DNA from: Marivita sp051251565
GTDB taxonomy: Bacteria > Pseudomonadota > Alphaproteobacteria > Rhodobacterales > Rhodobacteraceae
Reading direction: 5' to 3'
Length of the DNA stretch: 64,000 nt
Assembly: GCF_051251565.1 (NCBI RefSeq)
Contig: NZ_JBPOFB010000002.1
Coordinates: 186,001-250,000, forward strand
Below, in pieces: positions 33,520 through 42,753 of this stretch. Position numbers and translations under genes: made by a program. Numbering within the stretch: the first letter of the stretch is position 1; each line of letters begins with the position of its first letter. A model generated the notes under the pieces. It did not search any database and was not told the origin of the DNA. It saw only the letters and a program-made list of their open reading frames with translations.

Positions 33520-34479
33520 TTATTTTGCGGCGATTGTCAGGTCTTCGACAAGATTTTTCAACAGCAAGAAGTCACCCACGGCGTCGCATCCCGGTACGTC
33601 AACGGTCAGTTCGCGTGACATCAGCGCGTTGCCATTGCGAAGTTCAAGCGTTTGCGCCTCGACGCTGGTGTCGCAATTAGAAGCGAGGATCTCTGTCTCG
33701 ACAGTCAAGGCCACGGTGCCGGACCGGTCGGTCATCCCGGTTGGAAAGGTGTAGACCTCTGCGAAAAGTGACTCTGGCGCATCCACCGCACCCAGTTTTG
33801 TCAGAAACCCGCCGGTGCCCGTTGCGGCGCGGGTTGGGTCCGATGCCGCGCCTTGCCAGATGTGGCCTTCGGTAAAGTAATCGGCGTCAAATTCGCGGGC
33901 ATGCAATTGCAGGCCAGCATTTCCACGCCATTGCAGGATAACCCGGTCGTAGAATGGAACCGAGGTGACCTGTGTCGTGGCGACACCCCCCGTGCCATCA
34001 AGAAATGACGCAATCACCAGCGCATCTTCCGTCAAGGCGGGCATGTCTACTGAAAGGGTACCATCGGGTTGCATCGTTTCGGTAAACATCAGCCCACTAT
34101 GGTGAAATGTGACCCGTTCGCTTCCGTGGCAGGGTGCGTTCAAGGCCACGTTCATCATGGCACCAGCAATCGGGGTCGCCGTCATGTCTACATCGCAGGC
34201 AAACCCGCCGCCCTGCGGTGTTGCGGGAATACCAATGCTGGGCATGTCGATCTGTGCCGAAGCTGCACTGACCACAGCGTCGGGGAGCGCTACCTGAACC
34301 GGAACATCCATAGGTATGGCAGTGCGTGGGGCAGATGACACCGTCTGCACGTCAGACACGATCATGGGCTGTTCTGCGATGTCCCCGTCGACTGGCGGCC
34401 AGGATTGCATGACAGCACCGATTGCAATCGCGCTCACAATCGTGATGGCGGCAACGCGGACAGTAAATTTGCGGTCCAT
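33520..34479 (-). CDS. Membrane-anchored periplasmic protein of unknown function
   Basis: This 319-residue protein has an uncleaved-looking N-terminal hydrophobic segment (VRVAAITIVSAIAIGAVMQS, residues 6-25) and a long periplasmic part with few cysteines (GGFACDVDM, NAPCHGSER, SNCDTSV, VPGCDAVG). The mid region has beta-rich stretches (SERVTFHHSGLMFTETMQPD). I do not recognise a domain; similar proteins in roseobacters are sometimes labelled translocase without support. The ATG at 34479 follows GGGAG; the longer start at 34506 is not supported. It is upstream of, and probably cotranscribed with, the PstS/OmpA fusion. Confidence 0.7.
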   Translation of the reverse strand: MDRKFTVRVAAITIVSAIAIGAVMQSWPPVDGDIAEQPMIVSDVQTVSSAPRTAIPMDVPVQVALPDAVVSAASAQIDMPSIGIPATPQGGGFACDVDMTATPIAGAMMNVALNAPCHGSERVTFHHSGLMFTETMQPDGTLSVDMPALTEDALVIASFLDGTGGVATTQVTSVPFYDRVILQWRGNAGLQLHAREFDADYFTEGHIWQGAASDPTRAATGTGGFLTKLGAVDAPESLFAEVYTFPTGMTDRSGTVALTVETEILASNCDTSVEAQTLELRNGNALMSRELTVDVPGCDAVGDFLLLKNLVEDLTIAAK

Positions 34480-34585
34480 GGAAGGCTCCCGGTACATGTG
34501 CTGCACCGGGAGAGATGCCAGATAAATTTGGTGCGCCTAGGGCACAGGTTTGGTCACTTTGCGTCGGCTTTGTGACATGGACGGC

Positions 34586-37300
34586 CTAGGTGAGCCGTCC
34601 GTGACAATGTTTGAACTTCTTGCCGGATCCGCAGGGGCAGGGATCGTTCCGGCCGGGGTTGCCCCATGTTGTTGGATCAGCTTCCACGAACCCTTCAATC
34701 GCGTCTTCGAACGTCGGCGCCGTTTCGGACCCATCTTGGGGTTTTGCCGCCTCGACTGTGCGCGCCATTGCCGCTTGCTGTGCCGCGAGTTGTTGCAGCA
34801 TCGCTTTTTGTTCGTCTTCGCTCATCGGGCGCACCTGACCAAGCTGTTTGGTCACGTCCTCGCGCAGGCTGTCCAGCATTGACTCAAACAACTGGAACGC
34901 CTCGGATTTATATTCGTTCAGCGGATCGCGTTGGGCGTAGCCGCGGAATCCAACAACCGACCGCAGGTGCTCCAACGTGAGCAGGTGCTCACGCCACTTA
35001 CCGTCAATTGTCTGAAGCAGAACTTGCTTTTCGATCTGGCGCATCGTGTCCTGGCCAAACGCTTCTGCCTTTTTCGCCATTACATCATCTGACAGCTCTT
35101 CGAGTCGTTCGCGGATAACCTCGGCATCGACACCTTCTTCATCGCCCCATTCGACCACGGGGGCCTCTGTGCCGACCAATTCCTTGACCGCGTCCTGAAG
35201 TCCCTGCGTGTCCCATTGGTCGGCATAGGTTTTGGGCGGGACGTAGGTGTCCACCAGATCGTCAATCACCTGATGGCGCATATCCCGCGCCACTTCGGCC
35301 AGATCCTGCGCTTCCATGATCTCGCGGCGCTGGCTGAAAATCACCTTGCGCTGGTCGTTCATCACATCGTCGAACTTGAGCAATTGCTTGCGGATGTCAA
35401 AGTTGCGGCCTTCGACTTTGGCTTGCGCGCGTTCCAGTGATTTGTTGACCCACGGGTGAATGATCGCTTCGCCTTCTTTCATGCCCAGGGTGGACAGCAC
35501 TTTGTCCAGACGCTCGGACCCGAAAATGCGCATCAGGTCGTCATCCAGCGACAAAAAGAACGATGATCGCCCCGGATCGCCCTGACGGCCAGATCGGCCC
35601 CGCAACTGGTTGTCGATGCGGCGGCTTTCATGGCGTTCGGTGGCGAGAACAAACAGGCCACCTGCGGCTTTGACAGCCTCTTCGTCTGTATCATGCGCTG
35701 CCTGAATGGTCTTGCGCAGTTCTTCGGGGTCGGCATCCGGGTCAGCGGCGATGGCCTGCATCACCTGCATGTCCATGTTGCCCCCAAGTTTGATGTCGGT
35801 GCCGCGACCGGCCATGTTGGTCGCAATGGTGATCGCGCCCAGTTTGCCCGCATCGCCAACGATCTGCGCTTCCTGTTCATGCTGGCGCGCGTTCAAAACG
35901 TTGTGCGGGAGCGCTGCATCACTAAGAAGCTTGCTCAGCATTTCGGACTTTTCGATCGAGGTGGTGCCCACCAGAACGGGTTGACCCTTGGTGTGGGCCT
36001 CTTTGATTTCCTTGACGACAGCGTCGTATTTTTCCTGCGCAGTGCGATAGACCCGGTCATCTTCGTCAATTCGCGCAATCTGGCGATTGGTCGGCACTTC
36101 GACGACACCCAGCCCGTAAATCTCGGCAAACTCGGCAGCTTCGGTGGCAGCCGTGCCGGTCATGCCGGACAGCTTTTCGTAAAGGCGGAAATAATTCTGG
36201 AAGGTGACAGAGGCCAGAGTGACGTTCTCTGGTTTGATGTCACAGCCTTCTTTGGCTTCGATGGCCTGGTGAAGTCCTTCTGACAAGCGCCGCCCGGCCA
36301 TCATGCGTCCGGTGAATTCGTCGATCAGCACAACCTCGTCATCACGGACGATGTAATCTTTGTCACGCTGGTACAGCTTATGCGCCCGCAAGCCTTGGTT
36401 CACATGGTGGATCAAGGTCGTGCTTTCGGGATCGTACAGCGATTGATCCTCGGGAAGCTGCCCCAACTCGTGCAACGTTTGTTCAAGGAACTCGTTGCCA
36501 TCATCCGTGAACGTGACATTCCGCGTCTTTTCATCAAGCGTGAAGTGTTCTTCCGTCAGCAGCGGAATGATCTTGTCGATGGAGACATACATTTCGCTGC
36601 GATCTTGCGCCGGACCAGAGATGATCAGCGGCGTGCGCGCTTCATCTACGAGGATCGAATCCACCTCGTCCACGATCGCAAAGAAATGGTCGCGCTGATA
36701 CATCTGGCTCAGCTCGGATTTCATGTTGTCGCGCAAATAGTCGAAGCCAAGTTCGTTGTTCGTCGCATAGGTGATGTCACAGGCATAGGCCGCCTGCTTT
36801 TCCACATCTGGCTGGCGCGGATAAACAACGCCGGTGGTCAGGCCAAGCGCGCCAAAGACGTTGCTCATCCATTCGCCATCGCGGCGCACAAGATAATCGT
36901 TCACCGTCACGATATGCACACCGCGCCCCGTAAGCGCGTTCAGATAGGCCGGAAAGGTTGCAACAAGGGTCTTGCCCTCGCCGGTCTTCATTTCCGAGAT
37001 ATTGCCCTGATGCAGGAAAATTCCGCCCATCAGCTGCACATCAAAGGCCCGCAGCCCCAACGCACGCTTTGCCGCTTCGCGGCAATTGGCAAACGCCTCG
37101 GGCAGAAGTGCATCGAGCGTTTCACTATTGGCGAACCGCGCTTTGAACTCGGCCGTTTTCTCGATCAACTGCGCGTCGCTCAGTTTTTCGAACTCCGCTT
37201 CCAGTGCGTTGATCTTTTCGATCAGCGGGCGCGTCGCCTTGACTTTGCGGTCGTTCGGAGTTCCGAACACCTTGCGCGCGACTTTACCTAATCCCAGCAT
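34586..37300 (-). CDS. secA: Preprotein translocase ATPase SecA
   Basis: This 904-residue motor drives proteins through SecYEG. Motifs: Walker A MKTGEGKTLVATFPAYLNAL written as MKTGEGKTLVA near residue 102, the DEAD-like FAIVDEVDSILVDEARTPLI, motif ATNMAGRGTDIKLGG, and the arginine finger region LRGRSGRQGDPGRSSFFLSL. The C-terminal SecB- and zinc-binding tail is present (NDPCPCGSGKKFKHCHG). The ATG at 37300 starts the conserved MLGLGKVARKVFG; the extra upstream codons are unsupported. A 7-bp hairpin spans the stop codon but has no T-run. It is divergent from the parvulin gene. Confidence 0.98.
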   Translation of the reverse strand: MLGLGKVARKVFGTPNDRKVKATRPLIEKINALEAEFEKLSDAQLIEKTAEFKARFANSETLDALLPEAFANCREAAKRALGLRAFDVQLMGGIFLHQGNISEMKTGEGKTLVATFPAYLNALTGRGVHIVTVNDYLVRRDGEWMSNVFGALGLTTGVVYPRQPDVEKQAAYACDITYATNNELGFDYLRDNMKSELSQMYQRDHFFAIVDEVDSILVDEARTPLIISGPAQDRSEMYVSIDKIIPLLTEEHFTLDEKTRNVTFTDDGNEFLEQTLHELGQLPEDQSLYDPESTTLIHHVNQGLRAHKLYQRDKDYIVRDDEVVLIDEFTGRMMAGRRLSEGLHQAIEAKEGCDIKPENVTLASVTFQNYFRLYEKLSGMTGTAATEAAEFAEIYGLGVVEVPTNRQIARIDEDDRVYRTAQEKYDAVVKEIKEAHTKGQPVLVGTTSIEKSEMLSKLLSDAALPHNVLNARQHEQEAQIVGDAGKLGAITIATNMAGRGTDIKLGGNMDMQVMQAIAADPDADPEELRKTIQAAHDTDEEAVKAAGGLFVLATERHESRRIDNQLRGRSGRQGDPGRSSFFLSLDDDLMRIFGSERLDKVLSTLGMKEGEAIIHPWVNKSLERAQAKVEGRNFDIRKQLLKFDDVMNDQRKVIFSQRREIMEAQDLAEVARDMRHQVIDDLVDTYVPPKTYADQWDTQGLQDAVKELVGTEAPVVEWGDEEGVDAEVIRERLEELSDDVMAKKAEAFGQDTMRQIEKQVLLQTIDGKWREHLLTLEHLRSVVGFRGYAQRDPLNEYKSEAFQLFESMLDSLREDVTKQLGQVRPMSEDEQKAMLQQLAAQQAAMARTVEAAKPQDGSETAPTFEDAIEGFVEADPTTWGNPGRNDPCPCGSGKKFKHCHGRLT

Positions 37301-37475
37301 GCACTCACTTTCAGCTTTGACATCTTCGTGTGCGGCATCTGCTTGCCCGCCTCGCACACAGCCCATATGTCACAGGGGAACGACTGGCTTAACAACGCCT
37401 GAAGGCGATGTAAGGTCAGGGAAATACACTGTCAATGTCGCCACGCCGTTGCGGGGGGCTCTGAAAGGATCAAAC

Positions 37476-38327
37476 ATGACAAATCTCATCACGAAAGTGT
37501 CTGCTGGCGCGTTCGCCCTGTTGCTGGCGCTGCCGGCTCTGGCACAAGACACGCTGACAGCGGACTCGGTGGTGGCCAACGTCAACGGCACTGAGATCAC
37601 GCTGGGCCACATGCTTATGGTGCGCGCGTCCCTGCCGGACCAGTACCAGTCGCTTCCGGATGATGTGCTTTGGGATGGCATCATGGATCAAATCGTTCAA
37701 CAAACCGTCCTAAGCCAGCTTGAAACCGGAGAAGAAAGCCGCCGCGTCCAGCTTGCGCTCGAAAACGAACGCCGCGCGCTTTTGGCTGCACAGGCCATTG
37801 AGGGCTTGGTGGACGAGGCCGTCACCGATGACGCAATCCAGGCTCTTTACGAAGAAACCTATCTTCAGGGCGAACCGACGGAAGAATTCAACGCCTCGCA
37901 TATCCTTGTCACCACTGAAGAAGAGGCCGCAGCCGTTGTCGAAGAAATCAACGGCGGTGCAGACTTTGCCGAGGTCGCCCGCGAGAAATCAACCGGCCCA
38001 TCCGGCCCCAACGGTGGCCAGCTGGGATGGTTCGGAGCTGGCATGATGGTGCCGGAATTCCAAAGCGCCGTTGAGGCGATGGAGGTCGGTGCGATCTCTG
38101 CTCCGGTCCAGACGCAGTTTGGCTGGCACGTCATCATCCTGAATGAAAAGCGCAACAAGGCAGCCCCCGAACTGGACGCGATCCGCGCCGAGCTGGAAAG
38201 CGTTCTGAGCCAAAACGCGGTGACTGGAAAAATCGAAGAATTGACCACGGCCGCCGAGATTTCGCGCACCTCTGGTGAAGAGGTGGATACATCGGTTCTC
38301 AGCAATCTCGACCTCTTGGAGGAGTAA
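37476..38327 (+). CDS. Periplasmic parvulin-type peptidyl-prolyl isomerase
   Basis: This 283-residue protein has a signal peptide (residues 1-24, ending LPALAQD), a SurA/PrsA-like N-terminal helical part and a PpiC rotamase domain (about 138-230): FNASHILVTTEEEAAAVVEE, FAEVAREKSTGPSGPNGG, LGWFGAGMMVPEFQSAVEAM, VQTQFGWHVIILNEKR. It helps exported proteins fold. GAAAGGAT precedes the ATG at 37476. It is divergent from secA and three bases before argJ, a pairing of export factors with arginine synthesis that looks like chance operon content. Confidence 0.92.
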   Translation: MTNLITKVSAGAFALLLALPALAQDTLTADSVVANVNGTEITLGHMLMVRASLPDQYQSLPDDVLWDGIMDQIVQQTVLSQLETGEESRRVQLALENERRALLAAQAIEGLVDEAVTDDAIQALYEETYLQGEPTEEFNASHILVTTEEEAAAVVEEINGGADFAEVAREKSTGPSGPNGGQLGWFGAGMMVPEFQSAVEAMEVGAISAPVQTQFGWHVIILNEKRNKAAPELDAIRAELESVLSQNAVTGKIEELTTAAEISRTSGEEVDTSVLSNLDLLEE

Positions 38328-38330
38328 ATC

Positions 38331-39560
38331 TTGGCCAAGATCACATCGGTTTCCCCACTGGCTCCGACCAGTTTTCCGGATCTGCCCGTCATCAAGGGTG
38401 CCCGGTTCGCCACCGCTGCGGCGGGTGTCAAATATGCCGGGCGCACCGATGTGATGCTGGCCCTGCTTGACCCCGGATCATGCGTGGCGGGCGCGTTCAC
38501 CAAATCGGCGACGCGCTCTGCCAACGTGTTGGATTGCCAATCGAAAATTCACTTGTCTGGTGAAACGGGTGCGGCGATCATCGTCAATTCTGGCAACTCT
38601 AACGCTTTTACAGGGCGGGCTGGGGATGCGTCGGTCAAGGCCATCTGTGACGAGGTTGCCCACGTGACGGGCCTTCCGGCTTCGCGCGTTTTCACAAGTT
38701 CGACCGGCGTCATCGGCGAACGCCTTCCGCATGACCGTATTCAGGCCAAAGTCCAGGAATTGCACGAGACGCTGGACGATAGCGGCCTGCCTGCTGCCGC
38801 CAAGGCGATCATGACCACCGATACATTTGCCAAGGGGGCGACCGTCACTGTTGAGCTCCCCCGCGGCCCGATCAAAATCGCGGGCATCGCCAAAGGCTCG
38901 GGCATGATCGCGCCGGATATGGCAACAATGCTGGTCTATATCTTTACCGACGCCAAGATCGCGCAGGGCGATTTGCAAGCGGTTGTGTTGGACCTCAATG
39001 AAAAGACCTTCAACTGCATCACAGTGGACAGCGACACCTCCACCTCTGATACGCTGTTGGTTGCGGCCACTGGCACATCCGGCGTGTCTGTCACGGCCAA
39101 AGACGCCGCGTTCCGCGACGGGCTGCACCACGTGATGCAAGACCTCGCGCATCAGGTTGTCCGCGACGGGGAAGGCGCCACAAAATTTGTTGAAATCACT
39201 GTCACCGGCGCGCTCAGCGATGGGGATGCCAAAACCCACGCCATGGCCATCGCCAATTCGCCGTTGGTGAAAACCGCTATCGCGGGCGAAGATCCCAACT
39301 GGGGGCGTGTAGTTATGGCCATTGGGAAATCAGGCGCACCCGCTGACCGCGACACGCTCAGTATTGCGTTCGGCGACGTCAAAGTCGCGTCGAACGGGTG
39401 GGTTGATCCTGGCTACCGAGAAGAAGAGGGCGCGGCAATCATGAAGGAACAGACCATCGCAATAACCGTTGATCTGGGCATGGGCACAGGCACATCCACC
39501 GTGTGGACCTGTGATCTGACCCATGGCTATATTTCGATCAACGCGGATTATCGTTCGTGA
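38331..39560 (+). CDS. argJ: Bifunctional ornithine acetyltransferase/N-acetylglutamate synthase
   Basis: This 409-residue enzyme moves the acetyl group from N-acetylornithine to glutamate in the arginine cycle. The self-cleavage site is the threonine in MIAPDMATMLVYIFTDAKI near residue 200, which splits the precursor into two chains. Other signatures: VNSGNSNAFTGRAG near 85, TSSTGVIGERLP near 125, and IAGEDPNWGRVVMAIGKSGA near 317. The start is TTG at 38331 after GGAGGAG. Its stop overlaps the mutT GTG start (GTGA). Confidence 0.96.
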   Translation: MAKITSVSPLAPTSFPDLPVIKGARFATAAAGVKYAGRTDVMLALLDPGSCVAGAFTKSATRSANVLDCQSKIHLSGETGAAIIVNSGNSNAFTGRAGDASVKAICDEVAHVTGLPASRVFTSSTGVIGERLPHDRIQAKVQELHETLDDSGLPAAAKAIMTTDTFAKGATVTVELPRGPIKIAGIAKGSGMIAPDMATMLVYIFTDAKIAQGDLQAVVLDLNEKTFNCITVDSDTSTSDTLLVAATGTSGVSVTAKDAAFRDGLHHVMQDLAHQVVRDGEGATKFVEITVTGALSDGDAKTHAMAIANSPLVKTAIAGEDPNWGRVVMAIGKSGAPADRDTLSIAFGDVKVASNGWVDPGYREEEGAAIMKEQTIAITVDLGMGTGTSTVWTCDLTHGYISINADYRS

Positions 39561-39955
39561 AGATCGTCCTGGTGTCGGCTGTTGCGCTGATCGACCCGGA
39601 TGGGCGCATCCTGTTGGCGCAACGCCCCGAAGGCAAGTCCATGGCCGGTCTGTGGGAATTCCCCGGTGGCAAAGTTGAACCCGACGAGACCCCTGAACAG
39701 GCCCTCATCCGCGAGTTGCAGGAAGAGCTTGGGATTGACACTTGGGAAAGCTGCCTTGCGCCGCTGACCTTTGCATCGCACAGCTATGACAGCTTTCACC
39801 TTTTGATGCCGCTCTTTGCCTGCCGAAAATGGAAAGGCACCCCCGAATCAAAAGAAGGGCAAGCGCTCAAATGGGTGCGGGCAAATCAGCTTAAAGAGTA
39901 TCCAATGCCTGCTGCTGATATTCCATTGATCCCAATTTTGCGCGATTGGCTGTGA
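39557..39955 (+). CDS. mutT: 8-oxo-dGTP diphosphatase (NUDIX)
   Basis: This 132-residue enzyme removes oxidised dGTP from the nucleotide pool. The NUDIX box is complete: GGKVEPDETPEQALIRELQE followed by ELGI (Gly-x5-Glu-x7-Arg-Glu-x2-Glu-Glu). LAQRPEGKSMAGLWEFPGG precedes it, as in MutT. The start is GTG at 39557, sharing bases with the argJ stop codon, so it is translationally coupled. A hairpin terminator follows. Confidence 0.93.
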   Translation: MKIVLVSAVALIDPDGRILLAQRPEGKSMAGLWEFPGGKVEPDETPEQALIRELQEELGIDTWESCLAPLTFASHSYDSFHLLMPLFACRKWKGTPESKEGQALKWVRANQLKEYPMPAADIPLIPILRDWL

Positions 39956-40000
39956 AAATGCGCTTTTGCGCACATCTCTGTGTGCAACAGGCGCTTTTCT
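39955..40000 (+). terminator. Terminator of ppiC-argJ-mutT operon
   Basis: TTGCGCACA / TGTGTGCAA (39965-39986, one G-T pair, TCTC loop) sits inside an outer AAAA-T-GCGC / GCGC-TTTT pairing, ending in TTTTCTTCT. It starts at the mutT stop codon. Confidence 0.7.
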
Positions 40001-40030
40001 TCTGGCAATGAATTTGGCAACATTTTAACA

Positions 40031-40047
40031 AAGTTGTGTCACAACTT
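40031..40047. promoter_or_regulatory. 17-bp palindrome AAGTTGTG-T-CACAACTT before the small ORF
   Basis: Perfect 8-bp arms (40031-40038 and 40040-40047) with a single central T, directly before the GGGGGAG ribosome-binding site of the small ORF. It could be an operator overlapping the promoter or a tight RNA hairpin that hides the ribosome-binding site. Confidence 0.5.
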
Positions 40048-40061
40048 GGGGGAGATATGAT

Positions 40062-40196
40062 GTGTTGAAGACAATCATTATTGGAAGCTGCATGTCTGTG
40101 CAGGGTATTCTCGAACGCACTTTGCCGGACGGGCGCATTTGTGTGCGAGTTGGAAACCGTATTTTTACCGGCTTACCGGTGTTGAAGACGGCCTGA
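40062..40196 (+). CDS. Small ORF, 44 residues, unknown function
   Basis: GTG at 40062 opens a 44-codon frame beginning MLKTIIIGSCMSVQGILERT and ending GLPVLKTA. GGGGGAG (40048-40054) is 7 bases upstream, a good ribosome-binding site. A short hydrophobic start is followed by a basic, beta-like segment (RICVRVGNRIFTG). It is bounded by the mutT terminator upstream and a bidirectional terminator downstream, so it looks like an independent unit. A competing mini-frame, ATG-ATG-TGT-TGA (40057-40068), overlaps the start. ATG at 40092 would give a 34-residue form. No known domain. Confidence 0.6.
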   Translation: MLKTIIIGSCMSVQGILERTLPDGRICVRVGNRIFTGLPVLKTA

Positions 40197-40216
40197 CTTA
40201 ACAGTTAGTTGAAAGA

Positions 40217-40244
40217 AAAAGGGCAGCGGTGACGCTGCCCTTTT
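40217..40244. terminator. Bidirectional terminator between the small ORF and infB
   Basis: AAAA-GGGCAGCG (40217-40228) pairs with CGCTGCCC-TTTT (40233-40244) around GTGA. Both strands have a T-run after an 8-bp GC stem, so it serves the small ORF (+) and the rimP-nusA-ylxR-infB operon (-). Confidence 0.9.
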
Positions 40245-40266
40245 CTGTTTGATGGTGAACCGCAGC

Positions 40267-42753
40267 TCAGGCGAGTGCGCGTTCAACTTCCTCACGCTCG
40301 AAGATCTCGATGACATCGCCCTGACGAACATCATCGTAATTCTCGAAGGCCATGCCGCATTCCTGACCAGACTGCACTTCGGACACTTCATCCTTGAAGC
40401 GCTTGAGCGTCTTGAGCGTACCTTCGTGGATCACCACGTTGTCACGCAACAGACGCACACCGGCGCTGCGACGGGCAACACCTTCGGTGACCAGACAGCC
40501 TGCAACCTTGCCGACGTTGGATACTTTGAAGACGTCCTTGATCGCGGCATACCCGATGAAGGTTTCCTTGATCTCGGCGCTCAGCAGACCCGATGCAGCG
40601 GCTTTCACGTCATCCACAAGGTCATAGATCACGCTGTAATAGCGAATCTCGACGCCCTTCTGGTTAGCCGTGTTCCGGGCAGACGCATTGGCCCGCACGT
40701 TAAAACCAATGACGGGCGCGCCAGACGCCTCGGCAAGGCCGATATCGGTTTCGGTGATCGCACCCACGCCCGAATGCAGAACCCGCACGCGCACTTCGTC
40801 GTTGCCGATCTTTTCCATCGCCTGAACGATGGCTTCGGCAGACCCCTGTACGTCGGCTTTTACAAGAATCGGAAGCTCTGAAACGCTTTCGTCCTCTTTG
40901 GCCTTTTGCATCAGCTGTTCGAGTGTTGTTGCCGCACCTGCCGCCGCGCGCTTTTCTTTGGCGACGTTGGCGCGGTATTCCGCGATCTCGCGCGCCTGCG
41001 CTTCGGTTTCGGTGACATTCAGAACGTCACCCGCTTCGGGCGTTCCGTTCAGACCAAGTACCTCAACCGGGACCGACGGTCCGGCTTCTTTGACGCGTTC
41101 GCCCTTGTCGTTGATCAGCGCACGGACCTTACCGTACTGCTCACCGACCACAAAGATATCGCCTTGACGCAATGTGCCGTTCTGGATCAGAACCGTCGCC
41201 ACAGGGCCACGACCCACGTCCAGCTGTGCTTCGATCACCGCACCCTGGGCTGCACGATCCGGGTTGGCCTTAAGCTCCAGAATCTCGGCCTGAAGCGCAA
41301 TCGCCTCAAGCAGTTCAGGCAAGCCCTGACCAGATTTCGCCGAAACTTCGACATCCTGAACATCACCGGACATCTGTTCCACCACGACTTCGTGCTGGAG
41401 GAGGTCGGTGCGCACCTTGGTCGGGTTCGCGCTGGGTTTGTCGATCTTGTTGATCGCCACGATCATCGGCACCTTCGCCGCTTTCGCATGGTTGATCGCT
41501 TCGATTGTCTGCGGCATCACAGCGTCATCCGCCGCAACCACCAGCACCACGATGTCCGTCACCTGTGCCCCACGAGAGCGCATCGACGTAAACGCTGCGT
41601 GGCCGGGTGTGTCGAGGAACGACAGAACTGCGCCGTCCTTCGTGGTCACCTGATAGGCACCAATATGCTGCGTGATGCCGCCAGCTTCGCCAGAGGTCAC
41701 ATTCGCATCGCGGATCGCATCCAACAGGGATGTCTTGCCGTGGTCAACATGGCCCATGATCGTGATGACCGGAGGACGCGGTTTCAGGTCAGCGGGATTG
41801 TCGACGATTTCGTTGATAACGTCTTCCACATCCGCGTCGGACACGCGTGTGACCTTGTGGCCGAACTCTTCGATGATGAGTTCGGCAGTGTCCGCATCAA
41901 TCGACTGGTTCTGCGTTGCCATGATCCCGCTGTTCATTAGCGATTTCACAACGTCTCCCACGCGCTCTGCCATACGGTTGGCAAGTTCGGCCACCGTGAT
42001 CGCTTCGGGAAGCCTGACCTCGCGGACAACCTTTTCGCGCGGCTGATTGCCGCCCATGGCTTTCTGACGCGCCCGCTCTTGCTTGCGCTTCATTGCGGCC
42101 ATGGATTTCTGACGACCGCCTTCGCCACCAAGTGCCTGGTTCAGCGTCAGCTTGCCTGAACGACGTTCAGAATCGTCGGTTTTCCGACGACCACGATCTT
42201 CGCGTTCACGGTCAACCTTGCGCGGTGCGGCTTGCGATGGCTTTGGGCCACCCGCAGGTTGACGCGCAACAGGCGTCTCGACCGGACCAGCAGCCGCTTG
42301 CTTTGCGGCATCGGCGGCTTTCTGTGCCTTGCGCTCTTCGTCTTCGGCCTTCTGACGTGCGCGATCCTCGGCCTCGCGCTGTTCGCGCTCCTTGGCCTCT
42401 TTCTCGGCACGCATGCGGTCGCGTTCTTCTGTACGGGCCTTTTCCTCGGCCTCACGCTGGGCAGCTTCTTCGCCTTCCCGCGCTTTGGCAGCCTGAAGCG
42501 CCCTTAGGCGGCGTTCCATTTCTGCATCGGATATACCAGCCGGGCGTTTGCTCCCGGCGGCCGCAACCACTGCGCTGGCGGTTGCGCCAGAACCAGTTTG
42601 GGATGGACCGGGTTTCGGCACCACAACGCGTTTGCGCTTGGTCTCCACCACGACGTTCTTGGTACGCCCGTGGCTGAAGCTCTGCTTTACGTTCCCTGAC
42701 CGGGGACCGCCGCCGCGCAAACCCAAAGTCTTTTTGCCGTCGTTATCGCTCAT
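40267..42753 (-). CDS. infB: Translation initiation factor IF-2
   Basis: This 828-residue GTPase places initiator tRNA on the ribosome. The N-terminal third (about 80-260) is low-complexity, rich in Ala, Glu, Arg and Lys (for example REAEEKARTEERDRMRAEKE), as in alphaproteobacterial IF-2. The G domain starts near residue 325 with ITIMGHVDHGKTSLLDAI, then SFLDTPGHAAFTSMRSRG and IVAINKIDKPSANP. Domains II-IV follow with the conserved C-terminal HEGTLKTLKRFKDEVSEVQS. Its ATG overlaps the ylxR stop (ATGA). Confidence 0.98.
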   Translation of the reverse strand: MSDNDGKKTLGLRGGGPRSGNVKQSFSHGRTKNVVVETKRKRVVVPKPGPSQTGSGATASAVVAAAGSKRPAGISDAEMERRLRALQAAKAREGEEAAQREAEEKARTEERDRMRAEKEAKEREQREAEDRARQKAEDEERKAQKAADAAKQAAAGPVETPVARQPAGGPKPSQAAPRKVDREREDRGRRKTDDSERRSGKLTLNQALGGEGGRQKSMAAMKRKQERARQKAMGGNQPREKVVREVRLPEAITVAELANRMAERVGDVVKSLMNSGIMATQNQSIDADTAELIIEEFGHKVTRVSDADVEDVINEIVDNPADLKPRPPVITIMGHVDHGKTSLLDAIRDANVTSGEAGGITQHIGAYQVTTKDGAVLSFLDTPGHAAFTSMRSRGAQVTDIVVLVVAADDAVMPQTIEAINHAKAAKVPMIVAINKIDKPSANPTKVRTDLLQHEVVVEQMSGDVQDVEVSAKSGQGLPELLEAIALQAEILELKANPDRAAQGAVIEAQLDVGRGPVATVLIQNGTLRQGDIFVVGEQYGKVRALINDKGERVKEAGPSVPVEVLGLNGTPEAGDVLNVTETEAQAREIAEYRANVAKEKRAAAGAATTLEQLMQKAKEDESVSELPILVKADVQGSAEAIVQAMEKIGNDEVRVRVLHSGVGAITETDIGLAEASGAPVIGFNVRANASARNTANQKGVEIRYYSVIYDLVDDVKAAASGLLSAEIKETFIGYAAIKDVFKVSNVGKVAGCLVTEGVARRSAGVRLLRDNVVIHEGTLKTLKRFKDEVSEVQSGQECGMAFENYDDVRQGDVIEIFEREEVERALA

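Noticed and set aside
34579..34600. 7-bp hairpin across the secA stop codon
   Set aside because: No T-run follows on the minus strand, so an intrinsic terminator is not supported.
40906..41940. 344-codon plus-strand frame inside infB
   Set aside because: Histidine/arginine-rich mirror of IF-2 codons; a shadow frame.
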